Assembly: GCA_018223035.1 (NCBI GenBank)
Contig: JAAEZD010000025.1
Coordinates: 1 to 64,000 of the forward strand
Reading direction: 5' to 3'
DNA length: 64,000 bases
Source of the DNA: Heliomarina sp018223035
GTDB taxonomy: Bacteria > Pseudomonadota > Alphaproteobacteria > Rhodobacterales > Rhodobacteraceae
Made by a program: the position numbers and the translations under genes. Positions 42,113-51,257 of the stretch are shown here, one piece after another; within the stretch, counting starts at the first letter, position 1; every line of letters begins with the position of its first letter. The notes under the pieces were generated by a model. It saw nothing but the letters and a program-made list of their open reading frames with translations. It was not told where the DNA came from and did not search any database.

Positions 42113-44410
42113 ATGGAAAAATTCGGAAAGAGCCAATCGATAAAACGGTTCGAGGACACCCGTCTGCTGACCGGGCACGGCCGCTATGTCGATGATATCG
42201 TTCCCGAGGGGGCGCTCTTTACCTATGTGTTCCGCAGCCCGGTGGCGCATGCAGAAATCACTTCGCTGGACGTGTCCGATGCCCGTGAGGCGGATGGTGT
42301 ACACATGGTGCTGACTGTCGACGACCTTGAAGTGGCAGGTGTCGATATTTCGATCTGGGGGATCGTGATTGAAAACCGTGACGGAACCAAGGCCGCGGCC
42401 CCTATGCGGCCGATGTTGGCCAAGGGACGGGTTCGGCATGTAGGTGAGCCGGTCGCCGTGGTGATCGCCGAAACCTACGATCAGGCGCGCGATGCTGCCG
42501 AGATGATCATGTTCGAATACGAAGAGCTTCCTGTAAAGCTGGACATCAAGGCGGGCGGGCCAACTGTTCACGAAGAAGCGCCTGACAACATGGCCTATGA
42601 CTTTGGGCTGGGCGATGAAGAGGCGACCGACGCGGCCTTCAAGGCCGCGGCGAGGACGGTCAGCCTTGAGATAGACGATAACCGCGTAATCGTAAATTCA
42701 ATGGAGCCGCGTGGTTGCTACGCGGAATGGGATGGCGCACAGCTGCACCTCGCATTCGGAGGGCAGGGCGTCTGGGGTATGAAATCGCAGCTCGCCAAGG
42801 CGTTTGGAATGGATGAAGCATCGGTGCGTATTACCAACCCCGATGTTGGTGGCGGTTTCGGGATGAAGGCGCCCCCTTATCCTGAGTATTATGCTGTGGC
42901 GCATGCTGCTCGCACCTTGAAGCGGCCGGTCCGATGGATGAGCGACCGTACCGAAGCGATGCTGAGCGATCATGCTGGCCGCGACCTTGTATCGCTTGCG
43001 GAATTGGCGTTCGACGAAAACAATCGGATCACTGCATACAGGGTGACCACACGGGCCAATATGGGGGCCTACAACTCCAATTTCGGCCAGATTATCCAGT
43101 CGAACCTTTTCGCGCGGGTCCTGATGGGAACCTACGACGTTCAGACCACGTGGATGCACACGCAGGCATTCTATACAAACACGACTCAGGTTGACGCGTA
43201 TCGCGGCGCTGGACGCCCAGAAGCGATTTACGTGCTTGAACGCGTCATGGATCGCGCTGCCCGCGAGCTTGAAATTGATCCATTGGAACTTCGCCGCATC
43301 AACTTTATCGCGCCAGACAAGTTTCCGTACAAATCCGCGACCGGCGAAAATTATGACGTGGGTGAATTCGCACGCGTCATGACGCGCGGCGCTGAGGAAG
43401 CGGACTGGGACGGTTTCGCGAAACGGCGCGAGGCGGATGAGGCCAAGGGCCTGCTGCGTGGTCGCGGCCTGAGCTATTACATCGAAAGCATTCTCGGCGA
43501 TCCTTCGGAAGGCGCAAAGGTCGAATTCCAAGAGGACGGCACCGTTTCGATCTATGTCGGGACGCAGAGCAACGGACAGGGACACGAAACTGTCTATGCC
43601 ACTTTCCTTTCCGACCAGACCGGCATTCCTGTCGACATGATCCAGGTGGTGCAAGGCGATTCCGATCTGATCGCACAGGGCGGGGGTACGGGCGGGTCAC
43701 GCTCGGTCACGACGCAAACCAATGCAACCCTCGCGACGGTTGCCACGATGGTCGAATCCTTTACGCCCTATCTCGCCGAGAAGATGGGTGTCGATGAGAC
43801 GGACATCACCTTTGACGAAGATGGCTTTTCCGCCCCGGGCTCGAACCTGCGCCCCACGATGATGGAAGCGGCAGAGATGGCACGGAGTGATGGGCGCACA
43901 GAACTGCTGACGCATGAAGCGCGCGCGACCTTGCCGGGACGTTCCTATCCTAATGGCGTGCATATCGCCGAGGTCGTCATTGATCCTGAGACCGGCGAAA
44001 CAAAAGTTGATCGGTACACTGTCGTCGATGATTTCGGAAACCTGATTAACCCGATGTTGGCTGAAGGTCAGGTACACGGGGGTGTTGTGCAGGGGATCGG
44101 TCAGGCGCTGATCGAACGTGTCGTGTATGATGAGGACGGGCAGCTGTTGACGGCGACCTTCATGGACTACGGCATGCCGCGGGCGGATAATTCGCCGATG
44201 ATCTCTTTCACGCCAGAGCCTGTTCCGTCCACGGCCAACCCGATGGGTATGAAAGGCTGCGGCGAAGCCGGAACGGTCGGCGCGATGGCGGCAGTTTCCA
44301 ATGCCGTGCAGGATGCTGTCTGGGACCTGGGTGTGAAGCAGGTCGATATGCCCTTCACGCCGTTACGAGTATGGGGAATGTTAAGGGATGGCCCTATCGC
44401 GGCTGAGTAA
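42113..44410 (+). CDS. Xanthine dehydrogenase-family Mo-binding subunit, form II CoxL-like
   Basis: This 765-residue protein is a large molybdopterin subunit. The active-site loop AYRGAGR (about residues 361-367) is the form II type, not the AYxCSFR of true CO dehydrogenase. GQGVWGMKSQ, NPDVGGGFGMK and the catalytic Glu in GCGEAGT are also present. Form II enzymes are usually encoded with FAD and Fe-S subunits; none is adjacent here. ATG 42113 has AGGA at good spacing; ATG 42104 is less likely. It overlaps the DUF2235 gene by 23 bases. Confidence 0.9.
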   Translation: MEKFGKSQSIKRFEDTRLLTGHGRYVDDIVPEGALFTYVFRSPVAHAEITSLDVSDAREADGVHMVLTVDDLEVAGVDISIWGIVIENRDGTKAAAPMRPMLAKGRVRHVGEPVAVVIAETYDQARDAAEMIMFEYEELPVKLDIKAGGPTVHEEAPDNMAYDFGLGDEEATDAAFKAAARTVSLEIDDNRVIVNSMEPRGCYAEWDGAQLHLAFGGQGVWGMKSQLAKAFGMDEASVRITNPDVGGGFGMKAPPYPEYYAVAHAARTLKRPVRWMSDRTEAMLSDHAGRDLVSLAELAFDENNRITAYRVTTRANMGAYNSNFGQIIQSNLFARVLMGTYDVQTTWMHTQAFYTNTTQVDAYRGAGRPEAIYVLERVMDRAARELEIDPLELRRINFIAPDKFPYKSATGENYDVGEFARVMTRGAEEADWDGFAKRREADEAKGLLRGRGLSYYIESILGDPSEGAKVEFQEDGTVSIYVGTQSNGQGHETVYATFLSDQTGIPVDMIQVVQGDSDLIAQGGGTGGSRSVTTQTNATLATVATMVESFTPYLAEKMGVDETDITFDEDGFSAPGSNLRPTMMEAAEMARSDGRTELLTHEARATLPGRSYPNGVHIAEVVIDPETGETKVDRYTVVDDFGNLINPMLAEGQVHGGVVQGIGQALIERVVYDEDGQLLTATFMDYGMPRADNSPMISFTPEPVPSTANPMGMKGCGEAGTVGAMAAVSNAVQDAVWDLGVKQVDMPFTPLRVWGMLRDGPIAAE

Positions 44411-45470
44411 ACGGATATTTGGATGGTTCTGGCGCGCCGAAAGACACGCTCAGTCACCAGAGATTTTTACCCGTGGTCCGCGGCTACATGTGATCATACT
44501 TGATGGTACGCTGTCCACCTTGGAGCGGGGGCATGAAACCCACGCCGGCGTGACCTACCGTCTTTGCCGTGAGATCGGGGGGAACGTCTCTGTTTATTAC
44601 GAGGCGGGCGTACAATGGCATAGCTGGCGAGGCACGCTCGACGTCTCAATGGGGCGGGGGATCAACCGGCAGATCAGGCGCGCTTATGGGTACCTCGCGT
44701 CGAGATATCGGCCAGGCGACAAGATCTTTCTGTTCGGGTATTCACGGGGTGCCTATGCCGTGCGCTCGCTCGCCGGCGTTGTCGATCGGATTGGCTTGCT
44801 CAAAGCGGAACACGCGACAGTTCGGAACATTCGAACGGCCTATCGACATTATCAGGTAACCCCTGATAGCGACAGCGCGTCGATATTTTCGTCGAAGTTT
44901 TGTCATGAGCACCTGCCCATCGAAATGGTTGGCGTTTGGGATACTGTGAAAGCGCTGGGCATGCGGTTGCCCTTTGTCTGGAAAGGGTCGGAACTGCGTC
45001 ATGCTTTCCACAACCATGAGCTGAGCCGAACGGTACAAAACGGATTCCACGCCATCGCATTGAATGAAACGCGAGAGGTCTTCACGCCGGTCATGTGGGA
45101 AACACCCGATCACTGGGAAGGGCGTCTTGAGCAAGTGTGGTTCAGGGGCTCACATGGCGATGTGGGCGGGCAGCTTGGCGGCTTTGAGGCGGCGCGTCCC
45201 CTCGCAAATATTTCTCTGATCTGGATGCTGGAACGGGCCGAGGAATGTGGCCTGCCAATGCCTGATGGCTGGCGGTTACGGTTTTACACCGATCCAGCTG
45301 CACCATCGGTCGGCACGTGGCGCGGCTGGGGTAAGATCTTCTTGCTCCGCAAGAACCGTATTGTCGGGATGGATCTGTCAGAGCGGATACATGAAACGGT
45401 CAAACCTGCGGACATTGCAGGGCTGGATACCGGATCCGCGCATCTCATGAACGCAAATCCGGCTGAATAG
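44388..45470 (+). CDS. DUF2235 (Tle1-like) alpha/beta hydrolase
   Basis: This 360-residue protein has the DUF2235 alpha/beta-hydrolase features: nucleophile Ser119 in LFGYSRGAYAVRSLAG, Asp in GVWDTVKALG and His in WFRGSHGDVGGQ. The family includes T6SS phospholipase Tle1 effectors, but also many unlinked cytoplasmic hydrolases. No T6SS genes or signal peptide are present, so an effector role is not supported. Its start lies inside the CoxL gene, which implies cotranscription. Confidence 0.85.
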   Translation: MALSRLSKRIFGWFWRAERHAQSPEIFTRGPRLHVIILDGTLSTLERGHETHAGVTYRLCREIGGNVSVYYEAGVQWHSWRGTLDVSMGRGINRQIRRAYGYLASRYRPGDKIFLFGYSRGAYAVRSLAGVVDRIGLLKAEHATVRNIRTAYRHYQVTPDSDSASIFSSKFCHEHLPIEMVGVWDTVKALGMRLPFVWKGSELRHAFHNHELSRTVQNGFHAIALNETREVFTPVMWETPDHWEGRLEQVWFRGSHGDVGGQLGGFEAARPLANISLIWMLERAEECGLPMPDGWRLRFYTDPAAPSVGTWRGWGKIFLLRKNRIVGMDLSERIHETVKPADIAGLDTGSAHLMNANPAE

Positions 45471-45484
45471 GAACGGCTTTCGCT

Positions 45485-45970
45485 CTACTTGCCGCTCAGT
45501 TTCATGACGATGCAGGTGGTAGAGCCTGTCGCGTAAAGTTTTCCGTCCGAAACTCCCCGGATTTCACCATGGGCGATACCGGTCGAGCGGCCGACATGAT
45601 CGGTGATGCCGACGCAATCCACCAGCGTGCCCAAGGGAATCGGGCGAATGATATTCACCTTGTATTCCAGTGTCGTGTAGGTCGACCCTTGCGGGATCCG
45701 GGTCATGACGGCACATGCCATCGCGCTGTCGAGAATCGTTCCGTACCAACCGCCATGCACGGTTCCGAGAGGATTGGTCATGCTAAATTCGGGCGACCCC
45801 TGAAACACGACACGACCATCTTCGACGGAAGTCAGTGTAAAGTTCAGCAATCCTGCGATAGGTGCACCGGCGAATTCGCCCTCTTGAATGCGTTTCATGA
45901 ATTCAAGACCAGAAACGCCGAGGGCTTCCTCGGCGCTTGGCAGTTCTTCAAGCTTCTCGGCTATCTTCAT
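45485..45970 (-). CDS. PaaI-type hotdog-fold thioesterase
   Basis: This 161-residue hotdog-domain protein shows the motif NPLGTVHGGWYGTILDSAMACA with the loop Asn, His and following Asp of the PaaI/4HBT family. A 30-residue helical N-terminal part (MKIAEKLEELPSAEEALGV) precedes the fold. GGGAG precedes the ATG. The window has a second PaaI-type gene at 4754. It is convergent with the DUF2235 gene, 14 bases apart. Confidence 0.85.
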   Translation of the reverse strand: MKIAEKLEELPSAEEALGVSGLEFMKRIQEGEFAGAPIAGLLNFTLTSVEDGRVVFQGSPEFSMTNPLGTVHGGWYGTILDSAMACAVMTRIPQGSTYTTLEYKVNIIRPIPLGTLVDCVGITDHVGRSTGIAHGEIRGVSDGKLYATGSTTCIVMKLSGK

Positions 45971-46023
45971 TTTCGTTCTCCCGCTTGACTGAACGCTAGC
46001 AGGAGAACCTTTGTGCGCAACAC

Positions 46024-46890
46024 TTACGCGACGTTTTCAAGTACGACTTTCGGTGTCACGCCAATCGCATGGCAAACATCACGGGTCAGTTCCGGACGGT
46101 TCAGCGTATAGAAGTGCAGCGAGTCGACGCCTTCTGCGAGAAGTTCGCTGCACAGTTCTGTGCAAAGCGCCGTGGCAAGAAGATCTTCGCGACCGTCGCG
46201 GAGGGCGGTTTCGAAAGCGGCCTCTACCCATTCTGGAATTACGGTGCCGCAAGCCCGAGCGAATTTCGACGCGCCTTTCCAGTTTTCGATCGGCAGGATG
46301 CCGGGAACGATAGGCTTGTCGATTCCTGCTTTGACACATGCGTCACGGAAGCGAAGGAAAGTCTCGGCCTCGAAGAAGAATTGGGTCAGGGCTTCATCAG
46401 CGCCTGCGTCGAGCTTGGCTTTCAGCCAGTCGATGTCCGCCTGCTGATCAGCCGCTTCGGGGTGCTTGTCAGGATAAGCGCCGACGCGGATGGTGAACTT
46501 GTTGCGTGCCGAAAGCGCCTCGATCAGTTCGACCGAATTGGCAAAACCGCCAGGATGAACCTTGAAAGCACCGGTGCCTTTCGGCGGATCGCCGCGAAGA
46601 GCCACGATTTCGCTGACACCTGCCTCTGCGAAGCCATCCGCAATGGCAAGCGTTTCTTCCTTGGTGGCGTTGACGCATGTGAGGTGCGCGGCGACATTGA
46701 GACCCGAGGATTTATGCAGCGTGCCAACGGCTTCGCGTGTGAGATCACGAGTGGTGCCGCCTGCGCCATACGTGACTGACACGAAACGAGGATCCAGCGG
46801 AGCAAGGGTCTGAACCGTGTCCCACAGCCGGAACGAAGCCGCCAATGTCTGCGGCGGAAAAAATTCGAAAGAAACAGTCGGAGCGGTCAT
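46024..46890 (-). CDS. metF: Methylenetetrahydrofolate reductase
   Basis: This 288-residue FAD enzyme reduces 5,10-methylene-THF to 5-methyl-THF for methionine synthesis. Motifs: VSFEFFPPQT, FVSVTYGAGGTTRD, ALRGDPP, YPDKHPEA and TQFFFEAETF. Two adjacent ATGs (46893, 46890) follow AGGA; 46890 has better spacing. It is divergent from metR, whose product normally activates met genes. Confidence 0.95.
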   Translation of the reverse strand: MTAPTVSFEFFPPQTLAASFRLWDTVQTLAPLDPRFVSVTYGAGGTTRDLTREAVGTLHKSSGLNVAAHLTCVNATKEETLAIADGFAEAGVSEIVALRGDPPKGTGAFKVHPGGFANSVELIEALSARNKFTIRVGAYPDKHPEAADQQADIDWLKAKLDAGADEALTQFFFEAETFLRFRDACVKAGIDKPIVPGILPIENWKGASKFARACGTVIPEWVEAAFETALRDGREDLLATALCTELCSELLAEGVDSLHFYTLNRPELTRDVCHAIGVTPKVVLENVA

Positions 46891-46934
46891 CATCAATCCT
46901 CTTGGTTTCGACTCTTGTCGCATATAGTGCAATG

Positions 46935-46956
46935 TGAGACAATTTCATAATTCTCA
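46935..46956. promoter_or_regulatory. Candidate MetR-binding site
   Basis: TGAGACAATTTCA (46935-46947) fits the E. coli MetR consensus TGAANNTNNTTCA with two differences. It is nested in a TGAGA (46935-46939)/TCTCA (46952-46956) inverted repeat in the 91-base gap between metF and metR, consistent with LysR-type autoregulation and metF control. Confidence 0.5.
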
Positions 46957-46981
46957 ACTACAACATGAGTTCCATAGCAGT

Positions 46982-47887
46982 ATGCATTTAGAGTTTCGCC
47001 ATCTGCGCACGATCCAAGCCATCCACGAAGCGGGGGGGCTGGCCCGTGCCGCTGACAAGCTGAACATCACGCAAAGCGCGTTGAGCCATCAGATTAAAGG
47101 TTTGGAGGAACAGGCGGGCGTGGAGCTCTTCGTGCGGCGTTCAAAGCCGATGACCCTGTCCGCCGCCGGGTTCAGGTTGTTGCGACTTGCAGAGCAGGTC
47201 CTGCCTCAGGTCGAAGCAACATTGGCAGAGTTCGGTAACTTGAGAAGCGGCAAAACCGGCCGTTTGCATATCGCAATCGAGTGCCATGCCTGTTTCGAAT
47301 GGCTCTTTCCTGTGCTTGAAGGGTTCCGCAAAGAGTGGATGGATGTGGACGTCGACATCCGTCCGGGTCTGGCATTCGATGCGCTGCCGGCGTTGATGAA
47401 GGAAGATGTCGATCTTGTGGTCTCTTCCGACCCGGAAGACCTGCCCGGTATCGAGTTCATCGAATTGTTTGATTATGCGCCGGTCTTTGTGGCGTCGTCA
47501 CAACATCCGCTGGCCTCCAAACCCTATGTCGAAGCGGCGGATTTTCGGGGCCAAACGCTGATCACCTATCCGGTCGAGCGTTCGCGGCTGGACGTGTTCA
47601 GCCAATTGCTGATCCCGGCAAAAGTTGAACCCGCCGCCATACGTCAGGTCGAATTGACTGCAGTAATACTCCTCCTTGTGGCCTCCAATCGCGGCGTGTC
47701 CGTTCTGCCTGACTGGGTGGTACGTGAGGTAAAGTATTCTTCTGACTATGTTACGCGCCCATTGACAGATAAAGGAATTAAAAGGCGTTTGTATGCCGCC
47801 GTGCGCAGCGAGGATCGTGAAAAGCCTTTCATGCGCATGTTGATTGATCTGGCCCGCGTAGAGGCGCGGAAACTACAAGAGGCGTAA
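46982..47887 (+). CDS. metR: LysR-family regulator MetR
   Basis: This 301-residue LysR-type protein has an N-terminal winged helix-turn-helix (about 1-60: LEFRHLRTIQAIHEAGGLARAADKLNITQSALSHQIK) and an effector domain resembling MetR (IECHACFEWLFPVLEGFRKEW; VASNRGVSVLPDWV). MetR responds to homocysteine. Divergent position with metF supports the name. The start at 46982 gives the family N terminus but has a weak ribosome site. The PanE-like gene follows 3 bases later. Confidence 0.9.
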   Translation: MHLEFRHLRTIQAIHEAGGLARAADKLNITQSALSHQIKGLEEQAGVELFVRRSKPMTLSAAGFRLLRLAEQVLPQVEATLAEFGNLRSGKTGRLHIAIECHACFEWLFPVLEGFRKEWMDVDVDIRPGLAFDALPALMKEDVDLVVSSDPEDLPGIEFIELFDYAPVFVASSQHPLASKPYVEAADFRGQTLITYPVERSRLDVFSQLLIPAKVEPAAIRQVELTAVILLLVASNRGVSVLPDWVVREVKYSSDYVTRPLTDKGIKRRLYAAVRSEDREKPFMRMLIDLARVEARKLQEA

Positions 47888-47890
47888 AGA

Positions 47891-48859
47891 ATGCGTGTAA
47901 TAATTCTGGGTGTGGGCGCCGTCGGCGGAACGATGGCGGCAGCTCTGGCCATGGCCGGACAAGAGGTGATCGGAATTGCCCGGGGCGCGCAGCTTGACGC
48001 AATTCGTGCAAATGGTCTGACCTTGCATGCGGTCGACGGGGTGCATCATACAGAATTTGAATGCGTAGGCAGTCCGTCTGAAATCGATTTCCGACCCGAC
48101 GATGCGATTGTTCTTACCGTAAAGGGTCAGCATACCGAGGCCGCTCTTGCCCAGTTGGTCGAGGCGGGCGTGACAACTCAGCCGATATTCTGCGCCCAGA
48201 ACGGGGTGGAGAACGAGCGCCGCGCCTTGAGACTCTTTCCCAACGTCCACGGCATTACCGTAATGCTACCGGCTGATTACATGAAACCCGGCGAAGTGGC
48301 TGTCTTTGGCGCACCGAAATACGCGATCTTTGACGTCGGCCGCTTTCCGGGTGGAGTGGACAACGCGGACGAAAATTTGTGTGAGACGCTGAACAAGGCC
48401 AACTTTGTTGCGTTTCCAAGTGCAGAAGTAATGGCAAGCAAGTACGGAAAGCTGTTGCTGAACCTTGCCAATATATCCGGCGCCGCTCTGGGTGAGGTGG
48501 AAGAGGCCAAGATTGTGCGTCAGGCTTTGCAGGTGGAAGGCGAGCGCGTTCTGACTGCTGCAGGCATCAGCTGGATGGATGTGGGGGGCAATGATCCGCG
48601 CCGTAAAGGCACTTTGAAGATCGAGGATGTTCCTGGAATCGACCGGGTCGGAAGCTCCACAACGCAAAGCCTTGCACGCGGTGCCGGGTCAGTCGAAACT
48701 GATTTCCTGAACGGTGAGATTGCCATGCTCGGAAGAATGTACGGCGTTCCCACACCGTTGAACGACTGGTTCTGTCACCTGGCGAGCCGCATGGTTCGGG
48801 ACGGCATCGCGCCGGGTTCGCTGGATGCCGGCGCTGTTCTCACAGAATTGGATCTTTGA
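47891..48859 (+). CDS. Ketopantoate reductase (PanE/ApbA) family protein
   Basis: This 322-residue protein has an N-terminal Rossmann motif GVGAVGGTMAAAL and the family segments VKGQHTEAALAQL and QNGVENERRAL, then a helical C-terminal domain with MASKYGKLLLNLANISGA (Lys near the active site). It may reduce 2-dehydropantoate or a different oxo acid; paralogues are common. GAGG precedes the ATG. It lies directly after metR and ends in a strong hairpin. Confidence 0.82.
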   Translation: MRVIILGVGAVGGTMAAALAMAGQEVIGIARGAQLDAIRANGLTLHAVDGVHHTEFECVGSPSEIDFRPDDAIVLTVKGQHTEAALAQLVEAGVTTQPIFCAQNGVENERRALRLFPNVHGITVMLPADYMKPGEVAVFGAPKYAIFDVGRFPGGVDNADENLCETLNKANFVAFPSAEVMASKYGKLLLNLANISGAALGEVEEAKIVRQALQVEGERVLTAAGISWMDVGGNDPRRKGTLKIEDVPGIDRVGSSTTQSLARGAGSVETDFLNGEIAMLGRMYGVPTPLNDWFCHLASRMVRDGIAPGSLDAGAVLTELDL

Positions 48860-48885
48860 GGCGGCGCCCGGCGAGGGGCGCCGCC
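48860..48885. terminator. Strong hairpin between PanE-like and MDR genes
   Basis: GGCGGCGCCC (48860-48869) pairs perfectly with GGGCGCCGCC (48876-48885) around a 6-base loop, immediately after the stop of the PanE-like gene and before the convergent oxidoreductase stop at 48897. No T-run follows, but a 10-bp GC stem in this place probably acts as a shared terminator. Confidence 0.6.
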
Positions 48886-48896
48886 ATCAGGGCCGG

Positions 48897-49937
48897 TTAG
48901 GCAACCTTTACGATTTGCTTGCCCATGTTCCCGCCCTTCAGCATCGACATGAAGGCGGCAGGCGCATTTTCCAGACCTTCCGCGATGTCTTCCACATAGG
49001 CGAATTCGCCACTTGACACTTTCGGGCCAATTTCCGCAAGGAAGTCCAGCATGCGGTTGAAATGGTTGGAAATGATAAAGCCGTTGACCGACAGGAACTT
49101 GACCAGAATGTTTCGCCACAAACCCGGTGCGGAAATTTCCGCGTCACTTGCGCCGGACCCAAGCCCGCCGGCGTTGTACCAGCTGATCATGCCACAGATA
49201 GGGATGCGTCCGTGTGGGTTCATCAGGGGGATGACAGCGGCGAGTACCTTGCCGCCAACGTTTTCGAAATAGACATCAATGCCTTGCGGGCAGGCGTCGC
49301 CCAATGCTTTGCGAAGATCCGAAGCAGTCTCGTACTCACGGTGGTCAAGGCAGGCATCGAACCCGAATTTTTCGACCGCCAGCTTGCATTTTTCGGCACC
49401 TCCAGCGATTCCGACGGTTCGCATGCCATGCATCTTGGCAACCTGACCGACCATCGATCCGACAGGACCCGTGGCCGCCGCCACTACGAGCGTCTGACCT
49501 TTCTGGGGGCGACCGAGTTCGGTCATGCCATACCAACCGGTCAGACCGGGCATGCCCAGAACGCCAAGCGATGTCGTGATCGGCCCGTGCGAGGGATCGA
49601 TCTTGCGAAGCTGGTTGGCGGGCAGGCAGCCGTGCGTGGCCCAGCCGAACATGCCAAAGGCGAAATCTCCGGGTTTGAAACTGTCGCTCTTTGAGGCGAT
49701 GACCTCGCCCACGCCGCCGGCTTCCATGGTGCCTCCGATCGGCACGGGTGCGGCATAGGATTTGGCATCGTCCATCCGGCCCCTCATATAGGGATCAAGC
49801 GACATATAATGAACCTTGACCAGCACCTCACCGTCTTGGGGTTCTGGCATCTGCTTTGCTTCGTAGCGAAAGTTTTCCGGCTGCGGTGCGCCGTCTGGTC
49901 GACTGGCCAGAGCGATATGATGCATTTGATCGGACAT
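48897..49937 (-). CDS. NADP-dependent MDR oxidoreductase (CurA-like)
   Basis: This 346-residue medium-chain reductase lacks zinc-binding ligands, as in the leukotriene B4 dehydrogenase/CurA group. Motifs: MSLDPYMRGRM, GVLGMPGLTGWYG, VVAAATGPVGSMVGQVAKMHG (NADP loop) and YFENVGG. These enzymes reduce alpha,beta-unsaturated carbonyls. The start at 49937 has a GAGGAGG site. It is divergent from the inositol monophosphatase gene. Confidence 0.9.
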   Translation of the reverse strand: MSDQMHHIALASRPDGAPQPENFRYEAKQMPEPQDGEVLVKVHYMSLDPYMRGRMDDAKSYAAPVPIGGTMEAGGVGEVIASKSDSFKPGDFAFGMFGWATHGCLPANQLRKIDPSHGPITTSLGVLGMPGLTGWYGMTELGRPQKGQTLVVAAATGPVGSMVGQVAKMHGMRTVGIAGGAEKCKLAVEKFGFDACLDHREYETASDLRKALGDACPQGIDVYFENVGGKVLAAVIPLMNPHGRIPICGMISWYNAGGLGSGASDAEISAPGLWRNILVKFLSVNGFIISNHFNRMLDFLAEIGPKVSSGEFAYVEDIAEGLENAPAAFMSMLKGGNMGKQIVKVA

Positions 49938-50091
49938 AGCGTTTTCCTCCTCATTACCTTTGCGCGTGACGGTGAAGGTTGTCCGGTGAGTTTGCAAGGT
50001 GAGATCTGGGCCAAACCCGGGTACTGCTGGGACTTGGCAAGCGGACAACAGGCGCGTATACGCGCGCCCTGATCTCAAAAGGAATCCGAAA

Positions 50092-50877
50092 ATGGTAGGC
50101 AGTGCCAATCTGAACATCATGATCAAGGCCGCGCGCAAAGCGGGACGGTCACTGGTCAAGGACTTCCGCGAAGTTGAAAACCTCCAGGTTTCGATGAAGG
50201 GTGCAGGCGATTTCGTAAGCCGTGCCGACATCGCGGCCGAGGAAATTCTCAAGCAGGAGTTGATGGGCGCACGTCCGACCTACGGGTGGCTCGGAGAAGA
50301 AGGTGGCGGTGAAGACGGGCAGGATCCGACGCGCCGCTGGATCGTTGACCCGCTGGATGGAACAACGAATTTCCTCCACGGTCTTCCACATTGGGCGATT
50401 TCGATCGGTCTTGAACACAAGGGACAGATCGTCGCCGGGGTGGTTTTCGATGCAGCTAAAGACGAAATGTTCTTCGCCGAAAAAGGCGCGGGGGCGTGGA
50501 TGAATGATACGCGACTGCGCGTGTCCGGACGTTCACGTATGATCGAAAGCATCTTTGCAACGGGTATTCCCTTTGCAGGTCGGGCAGATCTGCCTGAAAC
50601 ACTGCAGGATCTCGCGCGCCTGATGCCGGCATGTGCGGGCGTTCGGCGCTGGGGGGCGGCATCGCTCGATCTCGCTTATGTCGCGGCGGGCCGCTACGAT
50701 GGATATTGGGAGCGGCGTCTGAAGCCCTGGGATCTCGCCGCCGGGTTGATCATCGTCCGCGAGGCTGGTGGCTTTGCCCATGCCATAGATGAGAATGGCG
50801 ACGTGGTCGAAGACGGCAATGTTATCGCGGCCAACGAAGCTATTTTCGATTCATTTGCCAAGGTTATCCGTAGCTAA
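50092..50877 (+). CDS. suhB: Inositol-1-monophosphatase family protein
   Basis: This 261-residue Mg2+-dependent phosphatase has the family sites GEEGG (Glu69/70), WIVDPLDGTTNFLHG (Asp86, Asp89) and KPWDLAAGLIIVREAGG. The SuhB group also aids rRNA transcription in E. coli. AGGA precedes the ATG at 50092. Its 3' end overlaps the convergent GFA gene by 4 bases. Confidence 0.93.
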   Translation: MVGSANLNIMIKAARKAGRSLVKDFREVENLQVSMKGAGDFVSRADIAAEEILKQELMGARPTYGWLGEEGGGEDGQDPTRRWIVDPLDGTTNFLHGLPHWAISIGLEHKGQIVAGVVFDAAKDEMFFAEKGAGAWMNDTRLRVSGRSRMIESIFATGIPFAGRADLPETLQDLARLMPACAGVRRWGAASLDLAYVAAGRYDGYWERRLKPWDLAAGLIIVREAGGFAHAIDENGDVVEDGNVIAANEAIFDSFAKVIRS

Positions 50878-51257
50878 GAGCTGCGATCCGAAGGATGATT
50901 GACTCCATCGACCCATGCGATTGGTTCGAAGTCGCGCGGGTTGACCCCGTCGATGCATCCGAGATTGATACCCGTTTCCGCAGGGTCTGAGCGACGCTGG
51001 TGATGCGTGTAAATTCCGCAGGTCTTGCAGAACCAGTGCTGCGCGGTCTTGGTCCCAAAGCTGTACAGCGTCAGGTTGTCCTGACCTTTCAGGATATGCA
51101 CGGTGTCGGTGAGAGCCGTTACCGCCGCCGCACCGCGCCTGCGGCAAAAACTGCAGTCGCATCGATTATGTGCTGCGAGCCCATGGGGCAGGGTGGCCTC
51201 GATCAGAACGGCACCGCAGTGGCAGCTGGCCCGTATCGTCTGTGCTTCATTGCTCAT
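50874..51257 (-). CDS. GFA (glutathione-dependent formaldehyde-activating-like) family protein
   Basis: This 127-residue zinc protein has the GFA/CENP-V Cys set: CHCG (12, 14), CDCSFC (33, 35, 38) and CKTC (77, 80). The family includes Gfa, which was linked to S-hydroxymethylglutathione, but most members have unknown roles. Its ATG overlaps the rhomboid stop as ATGA, so it is coupled to that gene. Confidence 0.88.
   Translation of the reverse strand: MSNEAQTIRASCHCGAVLIEATLPHGLAAHNRCDCSFCRRRGAAAVTALTDTVHILKGQDNLTLYSFGTKTAQHWFCKTCGIYTHHQRRSDPAETGINLGCIDGVNPRDFEPIAWVDGVNHPSDRSS

Noticed and set aside
44388..45470. Type VI secretion phospholipase effector (Tle1)
   Set aside because: DUF2235 is shared with Tle1, but no VgrG, PAAR, immunity or T6SS gene is present.
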